NCBI GenBank assembly: GCA_948567375.1
Contig: OX419760.1
Location: forward strand, 29,574,001 to 29,638,000
Source: Lunularia cruciata
Lineage: Eukaryota > Streptophyta > Marchantiopsida > Lunulariales > Lunulariaceae
Direction: 5' to 3'
DNA length: 64,000 nucleotides
Shown: positions 35,734 to 47,539 of the stretch, piece by piece
Layout: each line of letters opens with the position of its first letter
How positions within the stretch are numbered: the first letter of the stretch is position 1
The notes under the pieces: generated by a model
Told to the model about the DNA's origin: nothing
The model's database searches: none
Seen by the model: the letters and a program-made list of their open reading frames with translations, nothing else
Made by a program: the position numbers and the translations under genes

Positions 35734-38166
35734 AGTGACTTAGTATTATGCTCTACTTAATTGATCTAACAAGTGATCAATTCAAAGCAAGGGATATGCA
35801 TTCTTCACATTTTTTTTATTAAGACCATAGTTGTCATTATAGAATCAAAGCTTCCCTCCTTCTTAGGTAACAATAGTGATGCTCCCCAAGGAGATGTACT
35901 ATGTCCTACAAAAACCTTCTCCAACAATTACTCAATGCTGTTGGAAGTTCTTCTAGCTACTTTGGTAAGAGTTGATAGATCGGTCTACTCATTGAAGTGC
36001 TTCTTGACAATAGCTTGATCTTAAAGGATGTACCTCAATCAATGGGTAACCCTCTTGGAAGATCATCCAGAATATTTTTGCAAACTCCTAAACTATTTCA
36101 TTAACCATTGCCTTCTGAGGTTTCTTATCTTCATCAAGTTCTCCTTTCACAATAGGCTTGATCCACATAACAAATACAAGAATATCTTGCTCCAAATCTG
36201 CTCTATAGCTACTATATTGATAAACTTCCCATCTTAGGATTGACAAGTTTTTAGTCTCTTTCTCAAAGTACCAAACAACCTAATAAATAATACTTAGTTT
36301 GGTATTGTACTTGGATTTGTCATTGGGCCCAATTAAATTGAAGCTTATGATGTTCAAGCCAAAGAACACCTAGAGTAATAACATCATATAAGAGAGATAT
36401 TATAAATCTCATGCACTCTATATACTACTTCTCAACTTTGAATGCAACAAGATATAAGGTACAAAATTTATAACTCTTTTTACTATCTATTATCACCAAT
36501 TTACTATCTTATATTGGCATGATAGGAATACATAATTACTTTGCTGATTGCATGGATATGTAATTCTTGGAACTCTCAAAATTAACAAAAATCCTCGGAT
36601 CACAATTTGATATCATACCTTGCAAGTGAATTAATATTACATAGGTTGAGCCTTCAATCTTGTTTGAACAAATTAGTTTTCCAATAAGTGGCTCAATATC
36701 TCCTACCAAGATTCTTTATTTATCTAATCTTCACACTTTAAGAACTCCATTTGTGCTATGATCAATGTCATTTATTATTGCTTAGAAATTTAGCAATACA
36801 ATGATAAATTTGGCAATAATAGAAGCAACCACCACTTTGTTATAATTATTCTTGATCTACCATACCAAGGAGTGTTTTTTGGATAACATCAATTTTGATT
36901 AGTGTTGGTTCCTCAACCCATATATAGTGTGTTTGTATATTTTTGAAGATCTAGGTCAAGACCAAGTTGTGGCAACCAAGGAATCAAAATTCTTGATCAA
37001 CATTGTTTCTTCCAAATGTTTGGGTTTGCACATGATTACTTCCAATTTGGTGTATGATTTCAAATCTCTCCCAAATTGATCCAAAGCTTCACCTTCTAGT
37101 ATCTCTTGAATTGCATTATTGTGTTTTGGTATTGAGTAATGTAGCTGATTATAAAACCAAACTACTTTAATTTTACCAATCTTGTGCAGCTTGTAATATT
37201 CACCATTTGTAATCTCCCAATTATCGGAATCCTAAACTTTCCCATGTCAAGATTGGAGTAACAAATTGTTGTTGAGCTTTCTCTACCCTAAATTTCCACT
37301 ATATTTTTGACACTCTATCTTATTGCCTTTAAGCCAAGAGGATCAATCTCTATTTATCAAGAAGATTTATAGTTTCAAAGTACCACTCATAATCAAATAA
37401 AAAGTTATATATTACACCCAATAAGTTCTTTTCTTCAAATGACTTAAGGTTTTGAAACCGCACTTGATATTATTTTTCTCATAAAATTTCTCTCTCCATT
37501 TTCTCATGTTATTAACCATTATGATCTCTCTCTTCTAATAATCAAATAAGATGCTTTTTCCAATGTTGCATAATTTTAGGCATTATTGCCATGGCTACTA
37601 CTCTACCAAACTAATTCCTCAGAGATGTCAAGGTTAACGTGTAAATGTAATTTGTACACCACTTTCCATATGTTCCATTTAGAATGATCAATGGTTCATC
37701 AAACAAAGCATGAAATGATGCTTTGGTAATACCTTGACACAAAAATCCAATAGTTTGGGGAAAATAGATTTGGTGGTGTATAGATTCCATCCATTACATT
37801 CTTACTATGATACCAATGTAAAAAGAAAGAGAATGGAATAATACATTAAGAACTCTTAAATGAGAGAAAATCCAAATGCCTAGCTTGAGCTTGGGCTTTG
37901 ATATTTATAGGCAACTTAGGTACAACATTCTCAAGAAGCTTTGAAGGAAGGTTCTTTCTAGAAATTATCTTTCTTGGAGTGCAAGGTAAGCTAACCATTT
38001 ATTTGGTGTGTAAGCTAAGCTTGGCATGCAAGTTACTCATACCTTGGAAGATTCAAATAAGTTCTCAAAAAGAAGCTTCATGAATCCTTCTAGAATATTC
38101 TAAAAATTTCCTAGACATACTCTAGTTCTACCTCCTTTTAGTTTTATTTAGCTCTTGCTAACTTCA
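35734..38166 (-). mobile_element. Truncated Gypsy element in duplication unit 2
   Basis: Duplicate of the element at 31115-33556 with the same domain order and truncation point. The LTR lies at 37817-38166 and the primer site just inside it at about 37805-37815. The sequence is nearly identical to unit 1, so the two are copies by segmental duplication and not independent insertions. Confidence 0.8.
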
Positions 38167-38859
38167 TATATTAACTTCTTCTAACTGTATATTGTTATAC
38201 TTGAACTCAATTGAAACTATGTTGATTGTTTCTATTATGTGAGATTCAAGAAGAATCTTTAAATGAGGTTGTCATGAAAATGTATCAAGAAGGACATGGA
38301 ATGTTTTGATTTTCTATTTAAGCTTGACAAAAAACAATTTTAGTTTATTTCTCTTATCAATGATGTCTACTCTTTATGTGCTCCAAATATAAGGTTTGCA
38401 TGATCTGTTAAGGGGTTTGTGATCTATTCATATTGTCACTAATTTTACCAAGAGATATATCTCCACACCTTGTTGCATATACCATTATAAGATATTGTTC
38501 TTAAGTGCTACCAAGATTTGAATGTGCTACTAGCTCAATCAAGAATTGCCACCAAGGGTTGTTATAGTAAAGATAATTGTTAGCACTTGATGGGTAGTTT
38601 TTCAAATGGGAGAACAACTGATGGAGAATCTATTGTAGGTAGGAAAGTGACACCTAGCCAAGGAGATGTGCATATGCCTTCATATGTGTGGATGAAAAGT
38701 GCTCACTTACTCTTAACTGCCAAGGGTTAAAAAGTGACCAAGGAATTTGCTACAAATGGGAGAGTTTGGCCAATAGTTGCACTTTTTGGAGAATCACATG
38801 CATTTGTAGCTGATTGAATAGAATTGACACTTAGTTGAGAAGTGAGATTTATAAACATT

Positions 38860-40480
38860 ATGACATAACATTGGGAGTGATTCTCAACACATGGAGTGGA
38901 TCAAATATCAGCCTTTGGCTTCTTCTTACTTGCCAAAAACCATGGTATTTGCACGTAGAACTTAAACAAATGTCCCCAAGGCCATCCTTAGGGCCCCTAC
39001 TATGAAAAAATGTGAAATATATTATAAGACTATAGTGATTTAGAGCAAACAATTGGTGTTCTTGCTCTAGAATTGGGAACTGAGTGACTTTGCATCATAC
39101 ACAAAATGAGAGGGAACCCCAACAATTGGACAGTGGAGCAATGAGGAATGGTACTCAGACCAAACTCAAGAGTTGTAGGAGCGATGATTTTTGACACCAA
39201 ATTCATAGACAAGGAGTTGACTACCAAGATGAAGGTTACTTTCAATGATAAGAGGTTGAAGAACAATGGATGGAGAGTAGCCAACTACAAAGACCTTGCA
39301 AGGAGAGCCATAGTAGAAGCAATTATGAAAATCTTCAAAGTTAAACAAACTACCTACCTAACAAATAGTCAGGTTTTTTTCTTTGATTATATGTAGTAAG
39401 GAGAGCCAGTCAAGTCAATTGGGCTGACATTTTCAATTGATAGGCCAAGACCTTGCACCAGGATTTTGAGGAGGAAGGAGGTGTCACATACCTTGCTCCA
39501 TTTCCATTTATTTTTACATGGGAACCAACCTCTTAACCAAAGAATAGAGGAAGAGATTCACTACTCATTCTCATCATGTAGGTTATTTTGATGAACAGCT
39601 TAAAGGACCAATCCTAATAGCCAAGTACAAAGATGTTGATGCCAAATTTGCTAAACTAGACTCTTTGTGCTAGTGGATGAAGAAATGGCCACACCAAATA
39701 GGAAGATGAGTACTCCAAAGGAACAATCTATATCTACCAAGGAGTCACAAACCAACACTCAAGTAGTTAATATATCTTCATCCAAAGAAAAACTTTGCCT
39801 CAAGAGACAAAGGAGAAGCAAAACAATAGGAAGATGCACAATCTATCCCAAACTTGCAGGACCATGAGGTGGAAGAGTGCCTTGTAGGACCCAAAGAAGA
39901 CATGATAGAGGTGGATGTGGCACCAAAACAAGTGCTCCTTAGCCCCACTATAGAAGAAGCAACCAAGGCTAGAGACTTGTACAAGGAAGAGGCAAAAATG
40001 GTAGATACTTTAGAGGAGGAAAACCACTCAATCAAGAAGCTTAATTCCATTTGGAGACCAATTGTGCTCATCAAGCCAAAGAGAATCAGAAGACACAAGA
40101 AGAGCTAAAGGCACTCTGATTTGAGCATAAGCAACATTAGGCCAAATTCAAAGATCAATTACACAACAAGTGTAGAGAATTAGAGAGCACTCAAAATGAG
40201 TTAAAGGAGGCCCAAGATAGGATTGGCACATTAGAAGTTCAAATGCATTTGTATCCAAAGGAGGTGGCATTACAAGTTGAGCATATGCTCAAGGAGTTAG
40301 AGAAAGAGTCATCCAAGCAAGAGACTCTATAAGAAAAGTGGAGCACTTAGAACCAACATATCAAGGAAGACAAGCAGAAGAAAATTCATCTACTTGAGGA
40401 GACTAGGAACTTCTTAATCAAGAAACTAAAGGAAGAGGGGAAACTTCAATGTAACAATATGGAGTTTATATACAAGTTAG
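38860..40480 (+). pseudogene. Unrecognised 'NNGW' module with long coiled-coil tail, copy 3
   Basis: The most complete copy. In plus frames: ELSDF-type stretch near 39,080; a conserved block 39,148-39,396 (NNGWRVANYKDLARRA, KQTTYLTNSQVFFFDY); then a hydrophilic region (MATPNRKMSTPKEQSISTKE near 39,685); then a Glu/Lys-rich coiled-coil-like tail from about 39,860 to 40,460 containing YKEEAKMVDTLEEENHSI. Several stops and frameshifts. It ends just before the LTR at 40482 in the same orientation. It could be an accessory ORF of another retroelement; I cannot name it. Confidence 0.45.
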
Positions 40481-40481
40481 T

Positions 40482-40888
40482 TGAGACTAACTAAGTAGCA
40501 AATAGGCCAAATTAGCCAAGAAATTTAAGAATATTCTAGAAGTATATAGGAAGCTTCTTGATATCTTCCAAGTATGAAGTAACATGTATACCGAATGTTA
40601 ACCTCTAGGAGGAAGCTTCTTGGGAAGCTAGTTGACTATCTTAGCTTGCACGCCAAGTAGACGGCTTCTAAAAGGAAGTTTCTCAAGTAGCATCCTGGTT
40701 AACTTAGCTTGCACTCTAAGAATACAACTTTTAGGAAACTTCTTGAGAAGCTTCTCAAGAGCCTTGTATGTTCCATATAAATACCAAAGCCCAAGCCCAT
40801 GCTAGGTATGTAGAGTTCCTTATTCAAGAGTCCCAATGTGATCTTTCACTCTGATCCATTCTCCTATTTCTCTCCTTGGTCTTTTACA
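40482..40888 (+). mobile_element. 5' LTR of the plus-strand Gypsy element
   Basis: Aligns with the reverse complement of 33207-33556: shared 'agaatattctagaag', 'gaagcttctt', 'cttagcttgca', 'cataaataccaaagcccaagc' and the end ...ttttacattggtat. The TATA box (tataaata) is near 40,777. The outer boundary is approximate. Confidence 0.65.
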
Positions 40889-41129
40889 TTGGTATTGGAT
40901 TGAGAATAGGATAGATGGAACTTGTAGACCACCAAATCCATTTCCCTCAAAACATTGGGAATTTTGTATCCATGTACCCAAGCATCATCTCATGTAGTTC
41001 ATCATTTCACACTTTGGGCAGAATTTTTTGAATATGATCACCTTGTCTGAAGAATCCTTGATACTTCAAATTGTAATTTATAAAGAATGTGTTAACTTAG
41101 ATAATTATAGGTAGTTTGGTAGAGTAGTA

Positions 41130-42110
41130 GCCATGGTGGCAATGCCTAAATTTATCATTGCTATGCAACAACAAATTTAGCACCTTATTAGATTGTTGGA
41201 AGAAAGAGACCATCAACGACAAGAATGTGTAGAGAGAGCACCATTTTGAGAAGGAGAAGAGCAAATATGATTTCCAAATCCAAAGGTATTTGAAGGCAAG
41301 AATCTCCCGAGTATGGTAGAGAATTTTGTGTTTGATTTTGTATGTTATTTTGAAGCTACAAATCTTCAAGATGAACAAAGGTAGATTTTCTTGGCTTCAA
41401 GCAAATTGGATGGAGTGGCAAAACTATAGTGGCAAATCCAAGTGGAGCAAGCTGAATGGTAGTTTGTTGTGCTAATCTCAACATGGGAAGAATTCAAGCA
41501 TGAAATAATTGGGAAATTCAAGCATGAAATAATTGGGAAATTCTAAGCTATAAATGCTACATGAGCTACACAATATAGATTTGCAAATTGGAGTAGATTG
41601 GTTCTATGAGAAGCTACATCATTCAATTCTAGAACACCATAATGAAAATTCTAGATGTACTACAAGATGAAACTTTGGATCAATTTGTGAGGGCTTGAAG
41701 TTACACACCGAATTGGAAGTGACCATGCAAGATCCCAAACACTTGGAAGAGGCCATGTAATTGGCTAAGCATTTTGATTCCTTGGTTGCAACAATTTGGT
41801 CTCAACCTCGACTCAATAGAACTTGCCAATATACTACACACAAGTAGAGGAGCCCAAACTAATGGAGATTGATGCCATCTTGTAGAGACCACTTGGCATT
41901 ATAGATAAGGAAAGACTACAACAAAATGGTGGTTGCTTTTATTGTCACCATATTAGATATTGCATTGTTGAATGTACACTCAAGAATATATGACTCCAAC
42001 AAACTACCCAAATGGAGTTTGTGAAGCATGATGATGAAAGAAACAAAGAATCCCAATAGGAAAGTTCAAGCAACCTATTGGAAACTTGATTAGTTCTAAT
42101 GAGATTAAAA
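41130..42110 (+). pseudogene. Gypsy gag remnant
   Basis: Gag forms the particle that packages element RNA. One frame gives VFEGKNLPSM, FDFVCYFEATNLQDEQR, FLASSKLDGVAKL and STWEEFKHEIIGKF, the usual order of a chromovirus-like plant gag. A 24-bp tandem duplication (41492-41515, 41516-41539) repeats FKHEIIGK. A zinc knuckle near 41,935 reads CFYCHHIRYCIVEC, with the histidine replaced by Tyr. Multiple TAG/TGA stops. Confidence 0.7.
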
Positions 42111-42119
42111 GCTCAACCT

Positions 42120-42298
42120 ACGGAAGTTTGCTTCATATGCAAGGTATGAAATTTGATTGTGGTTGTAGGATTTTGGTTGATTTTGGAAGTTCAAAGAGTT
42201 GCATGTCCATGTAGTTAACAAAGGAATTAAGTGTTCCTATCAAGCCAATAATAGAGGTAGATTGATGGTAATGGATGATAGAAAGGGTTTTGTATCTT
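42120..42298 (+). pseudogene. Gypsy protease, N-terminal part (split by insertion)
   Basis: Contains the pattern LVDFGSSKSCMS, a variant of the aspartic-protease D-[ST]-G-[AS] active site (here D-F-G-S-S), followed by LTKELSVPIKPI. It breaks off at 42298 at the target site atctt of the nested element and resumes at 47272. Confidence 0.65.
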
Positions 42299-42376
42299 TG
42301 TAATAAGGAGAAGAGAAGAGAGAAAACACAGATTTCACACTCAATCATCCGATGCCCCAAAGGAGCACCTTCTCTT
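42299..42376 (-). mobile_element. Truncated 3' LTR of the nested element
   Basis: TGTAATAAGG at 42299 through ...ccttctctttatta matches the outer 80 bases of the LTR at 46537-47271 and the other solo LTRs. It is fused directly to integrase sequence, which marks an internal deletion. Confidence 0.8.
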
Positions 42377-42730
42377 TATTAAGTATAATTGAGCTAGTTG
42401 TGGGGCAGTCACATCCTTGGTGGTAGGGCATATATGAATCATTTTGTTGAGCCGGTCCACAAAGACCACAATGGAGTCAAACCCTGAGGTGGTATTGGGT
42501 AGTTCATAGATGAGATCCATACTCACCTGTTCCCAATGTTTGCAGGAGTGGGGAGAGGTTGAAGGAGCCCTGCATGAGGTTGATTAGAAACTTTGTTTTG
42601 TTGAAAAAGTAGGCAACTATGCATGTAGTCCATCATGTCGTTGCTCATCCTGGGCCAATAGTAATGGCGTTGGACTGCATCCAAGGTCTTGTCCACTCCG
42701 ACATGACCTGCAATGGCCTAATCATGACAT
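42377..42730 (-). pseudogene. Gypsy integrase (truncated) of the nested element
   Basis: Integrase inserts element DNA into the genome. The frame gives GHVGVDKTLDAVQRHYYWPRM (start of the HHCC finger, first histidine position), a degraded cysteine end (SCLLFQQNK), then the catalytic core start MDLIYELPNTTSGFDSIVVF with the first catalytic Asp. The rest of the D,D,E core is removed by the deletion at 42377. Confidence 0.75.
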
Positions 42731-42924
42731 TCTGCTAGAATGGTGGTGCGTAATTTTGGGACATTTAGGATCCATATTTTCCATCAAAAAAAGTGAGTCC
42801 TTGGGTGTTGGTGATGCCTTTGGATGATTGTGCTTCTACAATCTATAGATTAGTTTTTGTATCAGCCAAAATCTCTGGCTAGAATTCAGGGTTAATCTTA
42901 ACCTTTGCCACCGAGTTGTTTGCC

Positions 42925-43330
42925 ATTGGCATGCGGGTGAATGCATCTGCAAGTTGCTTCTTACCATCCACGTACGTCATGTTGAAGTGTTGTTGCCACT
43001 CTACCCACCAAATCTGGCGATGAGATAAATCCTTTTACGTCTTGAGGTAGACTAGAGGTTTATGGTAGACAAATGCCTTCTTGCCCAAGTAGTGCTTCCA
43101 ATCCTTGGTTGCAAGAACAATGACCAACTCTTCTTGTTCTATGGTGTGGTAGTTACTCTCTTCCAGTAGCAACTTTGAGAGAAATATGCAATTGGATTCC
43201 ATCCGGCATGCCACTCTTGTTGTAAGACTGCTCCTATTGCTATGCATGATGCATTTGTAACCAACTTGATTGGACGTTTTGGGTCATACCACTTCAAGAT
43301 TGGTGCATGTAGCAAGGTAGCTTTCAATTC
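42925..43330 (-). pseudogene. Gypsy RNase H of the nested element
   Basis: Follows RT in the minus direction. It contains KLVTNASCIAIGAVLQQEWH (first Asp of the usual TDAS motif changed to Asn), NYHTIEQEELVIVLATKDWKHYL and the end TYVDGKKQLADAFTRMP. Removes RNA from the RNA:DNA hybrid. Frameshift between the first two blocks. Confidence 0.75.
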
Positions 43331-44125
43331 TTGAAAGGCCAACTCTTGTGTGGTTCCTCATGTCCACTTCTTCCCCTTGCCAACAGTGTCATTAAAGGCT
43401 CTGCAACCTTGGAGAAGTCCTTGACAAATCTACGATAGAATCTTGTCAACCCCAAGAAGCTCTTGAGTTGAGTCTGATCTTTTGATGCATTCCATTTTTG
43501 AATGACCTCAATTTTATCCATCAATACTTGAATGCACTCTACACTTACTCTATGTCCCAAGTAGTCTAATTCAGACTTGCCAAAATCGCACTTTGAGATT
43601 TTGTCATACAATAGATTCTATCTTAGAATCTAGAGGACTTCTCGTAGATGTTATTTGTGTTTTGTCATTGTGCTACTATATACTAAGATATCATCCAAGA
43701 AGACGATAACAGACTTATCCAAGTATGGAAAAAATATGTCATTCATTAGACTCATGAAAGTGGCAGGTGTATTGATGAGGCCGAAAGACATCACAAGATA
43801 CTTGAAGTGGCCATACTTGGTTCAAAAGGCAATTTTGTACACATCCTTCTTGGCAATTTGGATTTGATTGTAACCACTCCGCAAGTCCAATTTGGTGAAG
43901 TATCTTGCTCCATGGAGTTGATCAAACAGGTCATCCATGTGAGGTAAGGGGTATTTGTTCTTCATAGTTTGCTGATTGAGACCCCAATAGTCAATGCACA
44001 TGCACATTGTACCATTCTTCTTCTTCTCAAACAAGACAAGAGCTCCATATGATGATACACTAGTTTGGATGAATCTTTTTTGCAACATCTCCTCAATTTG
44101 AGTCTTACACTCCTCCATCTCATGA
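43330..44125 (-). pseudogene. Gypsy reverse transcriptase of the nested element
   Basis: The best-preserved polymerase in the window. In order: [59 protein letters not shown] with RSGYNQI, then the catalytic FLDD at 43690-43701 ([11 protein letters not shown]), and VSVECIQVLMDKIEVIQKW with FLGLTRFYRRFV. A few stops and one or two frameshifts remain, so it is inactive, but the catalytic Asp pair is intact. Confidence 0.85.
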
Positions 44126-44499
44126 GGTGATAGGCGATACGGGGCCTTACAAGGAGGTGTCTTCTCTGGGAGTGTCTCAATTTTATGATCTACTCTCTTT
44201 GTTCATGGTAATCCTGAGGGTAGATCATCAGAAAAGACATCTTGAAACTCATCCACCACATCTTTCAATTTCTCAGGAATTTGTCCATCAAGTTGTGCAC
44301 TCTAGACTTCTCTTATTAGACCCATGAAACCTCTATCAATCTTACAGACAGTTGCCGTCCTTATGACATACAAAGGAAATTCTTCCTTGTGTGATTTTGT
44401 TTAACCCCAATGATTGAACATTGGTGGGTCCTCACTACTTTCTTCCTCCAATCTACCATAGGTTTGTAATGCTCCATCCATGGCATGCCTAAGATTGCA

Positions 44500-44790
44500 T
44501 CATAACGAGCTAATTGTATCACTCACCACTCAATTGCTTCCTAAGATTCTCCTACAGAGAGTGTTGCTCGTCTAGGTAATGATTCAATCCTCTCTGTTTG
44601 CCCGTTAGGTAACTCTACTTCTTCATTCTAATCTCTCTCTAGATCCATTCCCAATCTTATTGTGATAGAGCAAGACAAGAAATTCCTTATTTCTTGGATC
44701 TATTAATACTCTCACTTGATTGCCTTCTAGAACTCCATTCACAACAATCAATTGTGAGGTTTCCTTTGGGACCTTTGTGCATTTGTCTTC
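44500..44790 (-). pseudogene. Gypsy protease of the nested element
   Basis: Between the zinc knuckle and RT the frame reads VVNGVLEGNQVRVLID, the strand leading to the aspartic protease active site; the usual D-[ST]-G-[AS] is degraded to D-P-R-N. Cleaves the element's polyprotein in active relatives. Confidence 0.55.
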
Positions 44791-44929
44791 TTCCTTCCTT
44801 TGTTCTCTGCTTCCTTATTGAGCCAGTAAGCCCACGAGGTACATTTATTGCTGATCTTTGTTTTCCAAGGTGATTTCTACCTCCTCTTCTTTAGTGCACC
44901 TCTCCATGTTGTTCAAAGATTGCCTGTAT

Positions 44930-46400
44930 GAAGGCCGAGGGCCTCTAGGGAAACAAGCACGATAGTTGGTAGATATGTGCCCAATACGGACACAATTGTA
45001 ACAACGGTGTGTTCTCCTCGAGTTCCTTCTCCTTGTGGGACTCCATCTCTTTGTTCTTCTACCCGTCTACGCTCTCCTTGAAGCGGTCATGCTCCTTGAT
45101 CTCAAAATCAAAGGTTGCCCAATTCCATTAGTACTAGTTCACCCATGTGTGGCATTTCTGCCCAATAATGTTGAGGTAGAACTACTCCTTCACCTCCACC
45201 CAATGCTCCTACTATTTGCTGCACACAAGCAATGGCTTCAAATACCGTGCAAGGATTTTGCACCATGACTTCTTGGCAAATCTGCTCCTTCAACCCTCGT
45301 TTGAAATTTTCAAGAGCCTCTACTGGAATCATGTTGGTTATTGAAACTTGTAGATCCAAAAATACCTCCACATACTCTTGTACATTGTTCTTCTGTCTCA
45401 ATCCCCATAGTTGGATTTGAGCTATCTGCACAAAAGCCACCAATTGGAAATTCTTCAGCAATCCTTCTTGCATAACTATCCATGTGACATCCCTTCTCTC
45501 TGCCAACATGGATCGTTCCCAAACATCATACCATATGAGGGCTTTATCGGTCAAGTACCCATATGCAAACATGCATGTAACATGATCTGTGATCTCTATT
45601 GAGAAAAATCAAAAATATCTATTCATTCTCAAGATCCAATTTTCCACTACTCCCATTGTACGCTATCCCTTGTAAGGCTCAATATTGTAGGTCTTCTTCA
45701 TCCGGAGTAGCAATGTGGCTTCATCATTGATAGGGTTCGTAAGCATGAGTGCCTCTCCAAGTACTTCAGTTGCAAGTATTGGGTTTTGAGACAACTCTTC
45801 TTCTTGCATTGCTTGATCATTCTTGAGGATCTGCACTTGACTTTGTAATGTCTCCATGGTCATCTTAATCTCTCAAAATTCATTCAACATCTCTTGCATT
45901 CCTCGCACTAGCTCTTGCCATTGCGGATCTGTGGTTCTTGTAACACTCAATTGCTAATGTCTACTTCAATATAGAGTCAATATGATCATTCTAGAAGGCG
46001 CACAAACTATCGAAACTACCATTAGGACCTCAGAAGCTATCACTCATTGATAATACTCCTCACCAAAATTTCTAACCACAAAATCTCTAAACATCACTTT
46101 TGGTCTCACTATACTCACAAATTTATACTTCAATGTTGAAAGGGAGAGGATTTGAGACATTCACATCCATAACATCATAATAGAATGTAGATTGTCAAAT
46201 CCGACTCTCTGTCGTATACCACCACAGGTAGAATCACCGGGTTTGGTAAATTCATCACCTTGTCCATGAATTCTGCTCCAAAGAGATAAATTAGCAATAC
46301 TCTCATTTGCTCACGCTGGATGTACATAACCTTGATGTGGAATGGATTCAAGAATGGAAAGCTAGGTGTGGGAAATTGTCCTCCCGATGCATCCATCCTA
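44930..46400 (-). pseudogene. Gypsy gag of the nested element
   Basis: Starts near 46,400 and includes an open stretch of 154 codons (45108-45572) with CMFAYGYLTDKALIWYD-type residues, WGLRQKNNVQEYVEVFLDLQ and FKRGLKEQICQEV, typical of plant Gypsy gag. A zinc knuckle near 44,970-45,005 reads CYNCVRIGHISTNYRACF, with the last cysteine position changed to Tyr. A coiled-coil-like N-terminal piece lies at 45663-45863. Confidence 0.7.
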
Positions 46401-46523
46401 TCCGCTCTCTAAAGTCCTTCCTAAGTCTAGCAATTACTCTATGTTCTCCACCTCAAATTACTCAATTTTAGTAGTTTGTGTTCTTCCAAGAGGGGTGATC
46501 TACTCTCTTGGACTAAAATACTC

Positions 46524-46535
46524 GCTTTGATACCA
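46524..46535 (-). other. Primer-binding site of the nested element
   Basis: Minus strand TGGTATCAAAGC, two bases inside the LTR end, differs by one base from the TGGTATCAGAGC typical of plant elements primed by initiator-methionine tRNA. It fixes both the element's orientation and its LTR boundary at 46537. Confidence 0.85.
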
Positions 46536-46536
46536 T

Positions 46537-47271
46537 TGTAATACTCCAAGGACAAGAAAAGAGAGAAAACACAAATTTCACACTCAATCATCCAATGCTC
46601 CAAAGGAGCACCTTCTCTTTATTATATAGACAAAGATGATCTCCTCTAAGGAAGCTCCACCATAGGATTAGGCACACAGATAGGTGACATGTCAGCAAGC
46701 TCCACCCTTGGATTACTTACTTGGATGGGTGATATGTTGGTCTTGGTCCTATCTGGTTGGTCAAAAAAGCTTTGACCAAAGAGAATCTTTTAGGGAATCT
46801 TCTTGTAGGAATCTCAAAATCACGTGGATGAGGTATCGTTGGAAAGCTCTTGATGAGAAAAAGTAAGGAGGGGAAGAGAGGATAGCCTTTCCTTTTAGGG
46901 GGGAATCTTCACATTTTCAAGGCCTAATTCATCCATTTAGGCCTCAAATTATCTTCAAAGATTTCAGGCATGTTTCCGTTCCTACTCTATTAGTAGAAGT
47001 CTCCTTTTGGTGATACCTCTTTCTGATTTGTTTATTCCATCATGTATAACATCCTTCTAGATGTTACCAAACCAATTCTCACCTTTAAATCATATGTCTA
47101 GCTATTGGTTCTAAGGTTTTCAAGTCTATTTCGGTTTCTACCCTATTAGTAGAAATACCCATTTGGTAATACTTCTATCTGATCTATTTTGACCATCATG
47201 TATAAAATCATTCTAGGTGTTACCAACAAAAATTTCACATCTAGATCATATGGCTAGCTTTTGGTATTACA
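46537..47271 (-). mobile_element. 5' LTR of the nested element (735 bp)
   Basis: Ends TGTAATAC...GGTATTACA form a 7-bp inverted terminal match. The element-sense TATA box (CTATATAATA) lies near 46,620. About 160 bp at the element-sense 5' end are duplicated in tandem (46,955-47,108 with 47,109-47,271), placing the duplication in U3 upstream of the TATA box. Confidence 0.9.
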
Positions 47272-47490
47272 ATCTCATACCTCACATCTTGATACATTCA
47301 AGATTGAGAAGGAATACTTGAAGTGTATAAGGTTTGTAGTGGCACCTCTACATGATGAAATCATTCTAAGTTTACCTTGGCTTGAATGTCATAAGGTTCA
47401 ATTTGATGGGACCCAACAACCAATTCAAACACAACACCAAGGTAAGAATTACCAATTAGGTTGTCTGGCACCTTTGAGTAAGATACTTAA
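47272..47490 (+). pseudogene. Gypsy protease, C-terminal part (resumed after insertion)
   Basis: Directly after the nested element the plus frame reads HTSHLDTFKIEKEYLKCIRF then VVAPLHDEIILSLPWLECHK, the C-terminal protease block in which a 'PL-[HD]-ILG-PWL' motif is usual. It joins the part at 42120-42298. Confidence 0.7.
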
Positions 47491-47539
47491 ATAGTCAATC
47501 CCAAGATGAGAAGTTTGTCAATAAAGCAACCATAGAAAA

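Larger units (their letters stand above)
34451..38574. repeat. Tandem segmental duplication, unit 2 (4,124 bp)
   Basis: Partner of unit 1. It differs chiefly by (i) an 86-bp segment at 35379-35464 where unit 1 has an 18-bp palindrome-forming sequence, and (ii) a deletion after gatatt (38,49x) joined by gtt to cttaagtgc, removing the counterpart of 33887-34376. Corresponding ORFs and LTRs are offset by about 4,610-4,619 bp from unit 1. Confidence 0.95.
42299..47271 (-). mobile_element. Nested minus-strand Gypsy element with target duplication
   Basis: Complete at its 5' end: LTR 46537-47271, two-base spacer, primer site TGGTATCAAAGC (46535-46524) matching the initiator-Met tRNA type, gag, protease, RT, RNase H, integrase. 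The integrase end, any chromodomain, the polypurine tract and most of the 3' LTR are deleted; only about 78 bp of 3' LTR remain (42299-42376). Flanks are atctt and atctc, a 5-bp target duplication with one mismatch. Fewer stops than the host element show it is younger. The insertion cuts the host element's protease. Confidence 0.9.
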
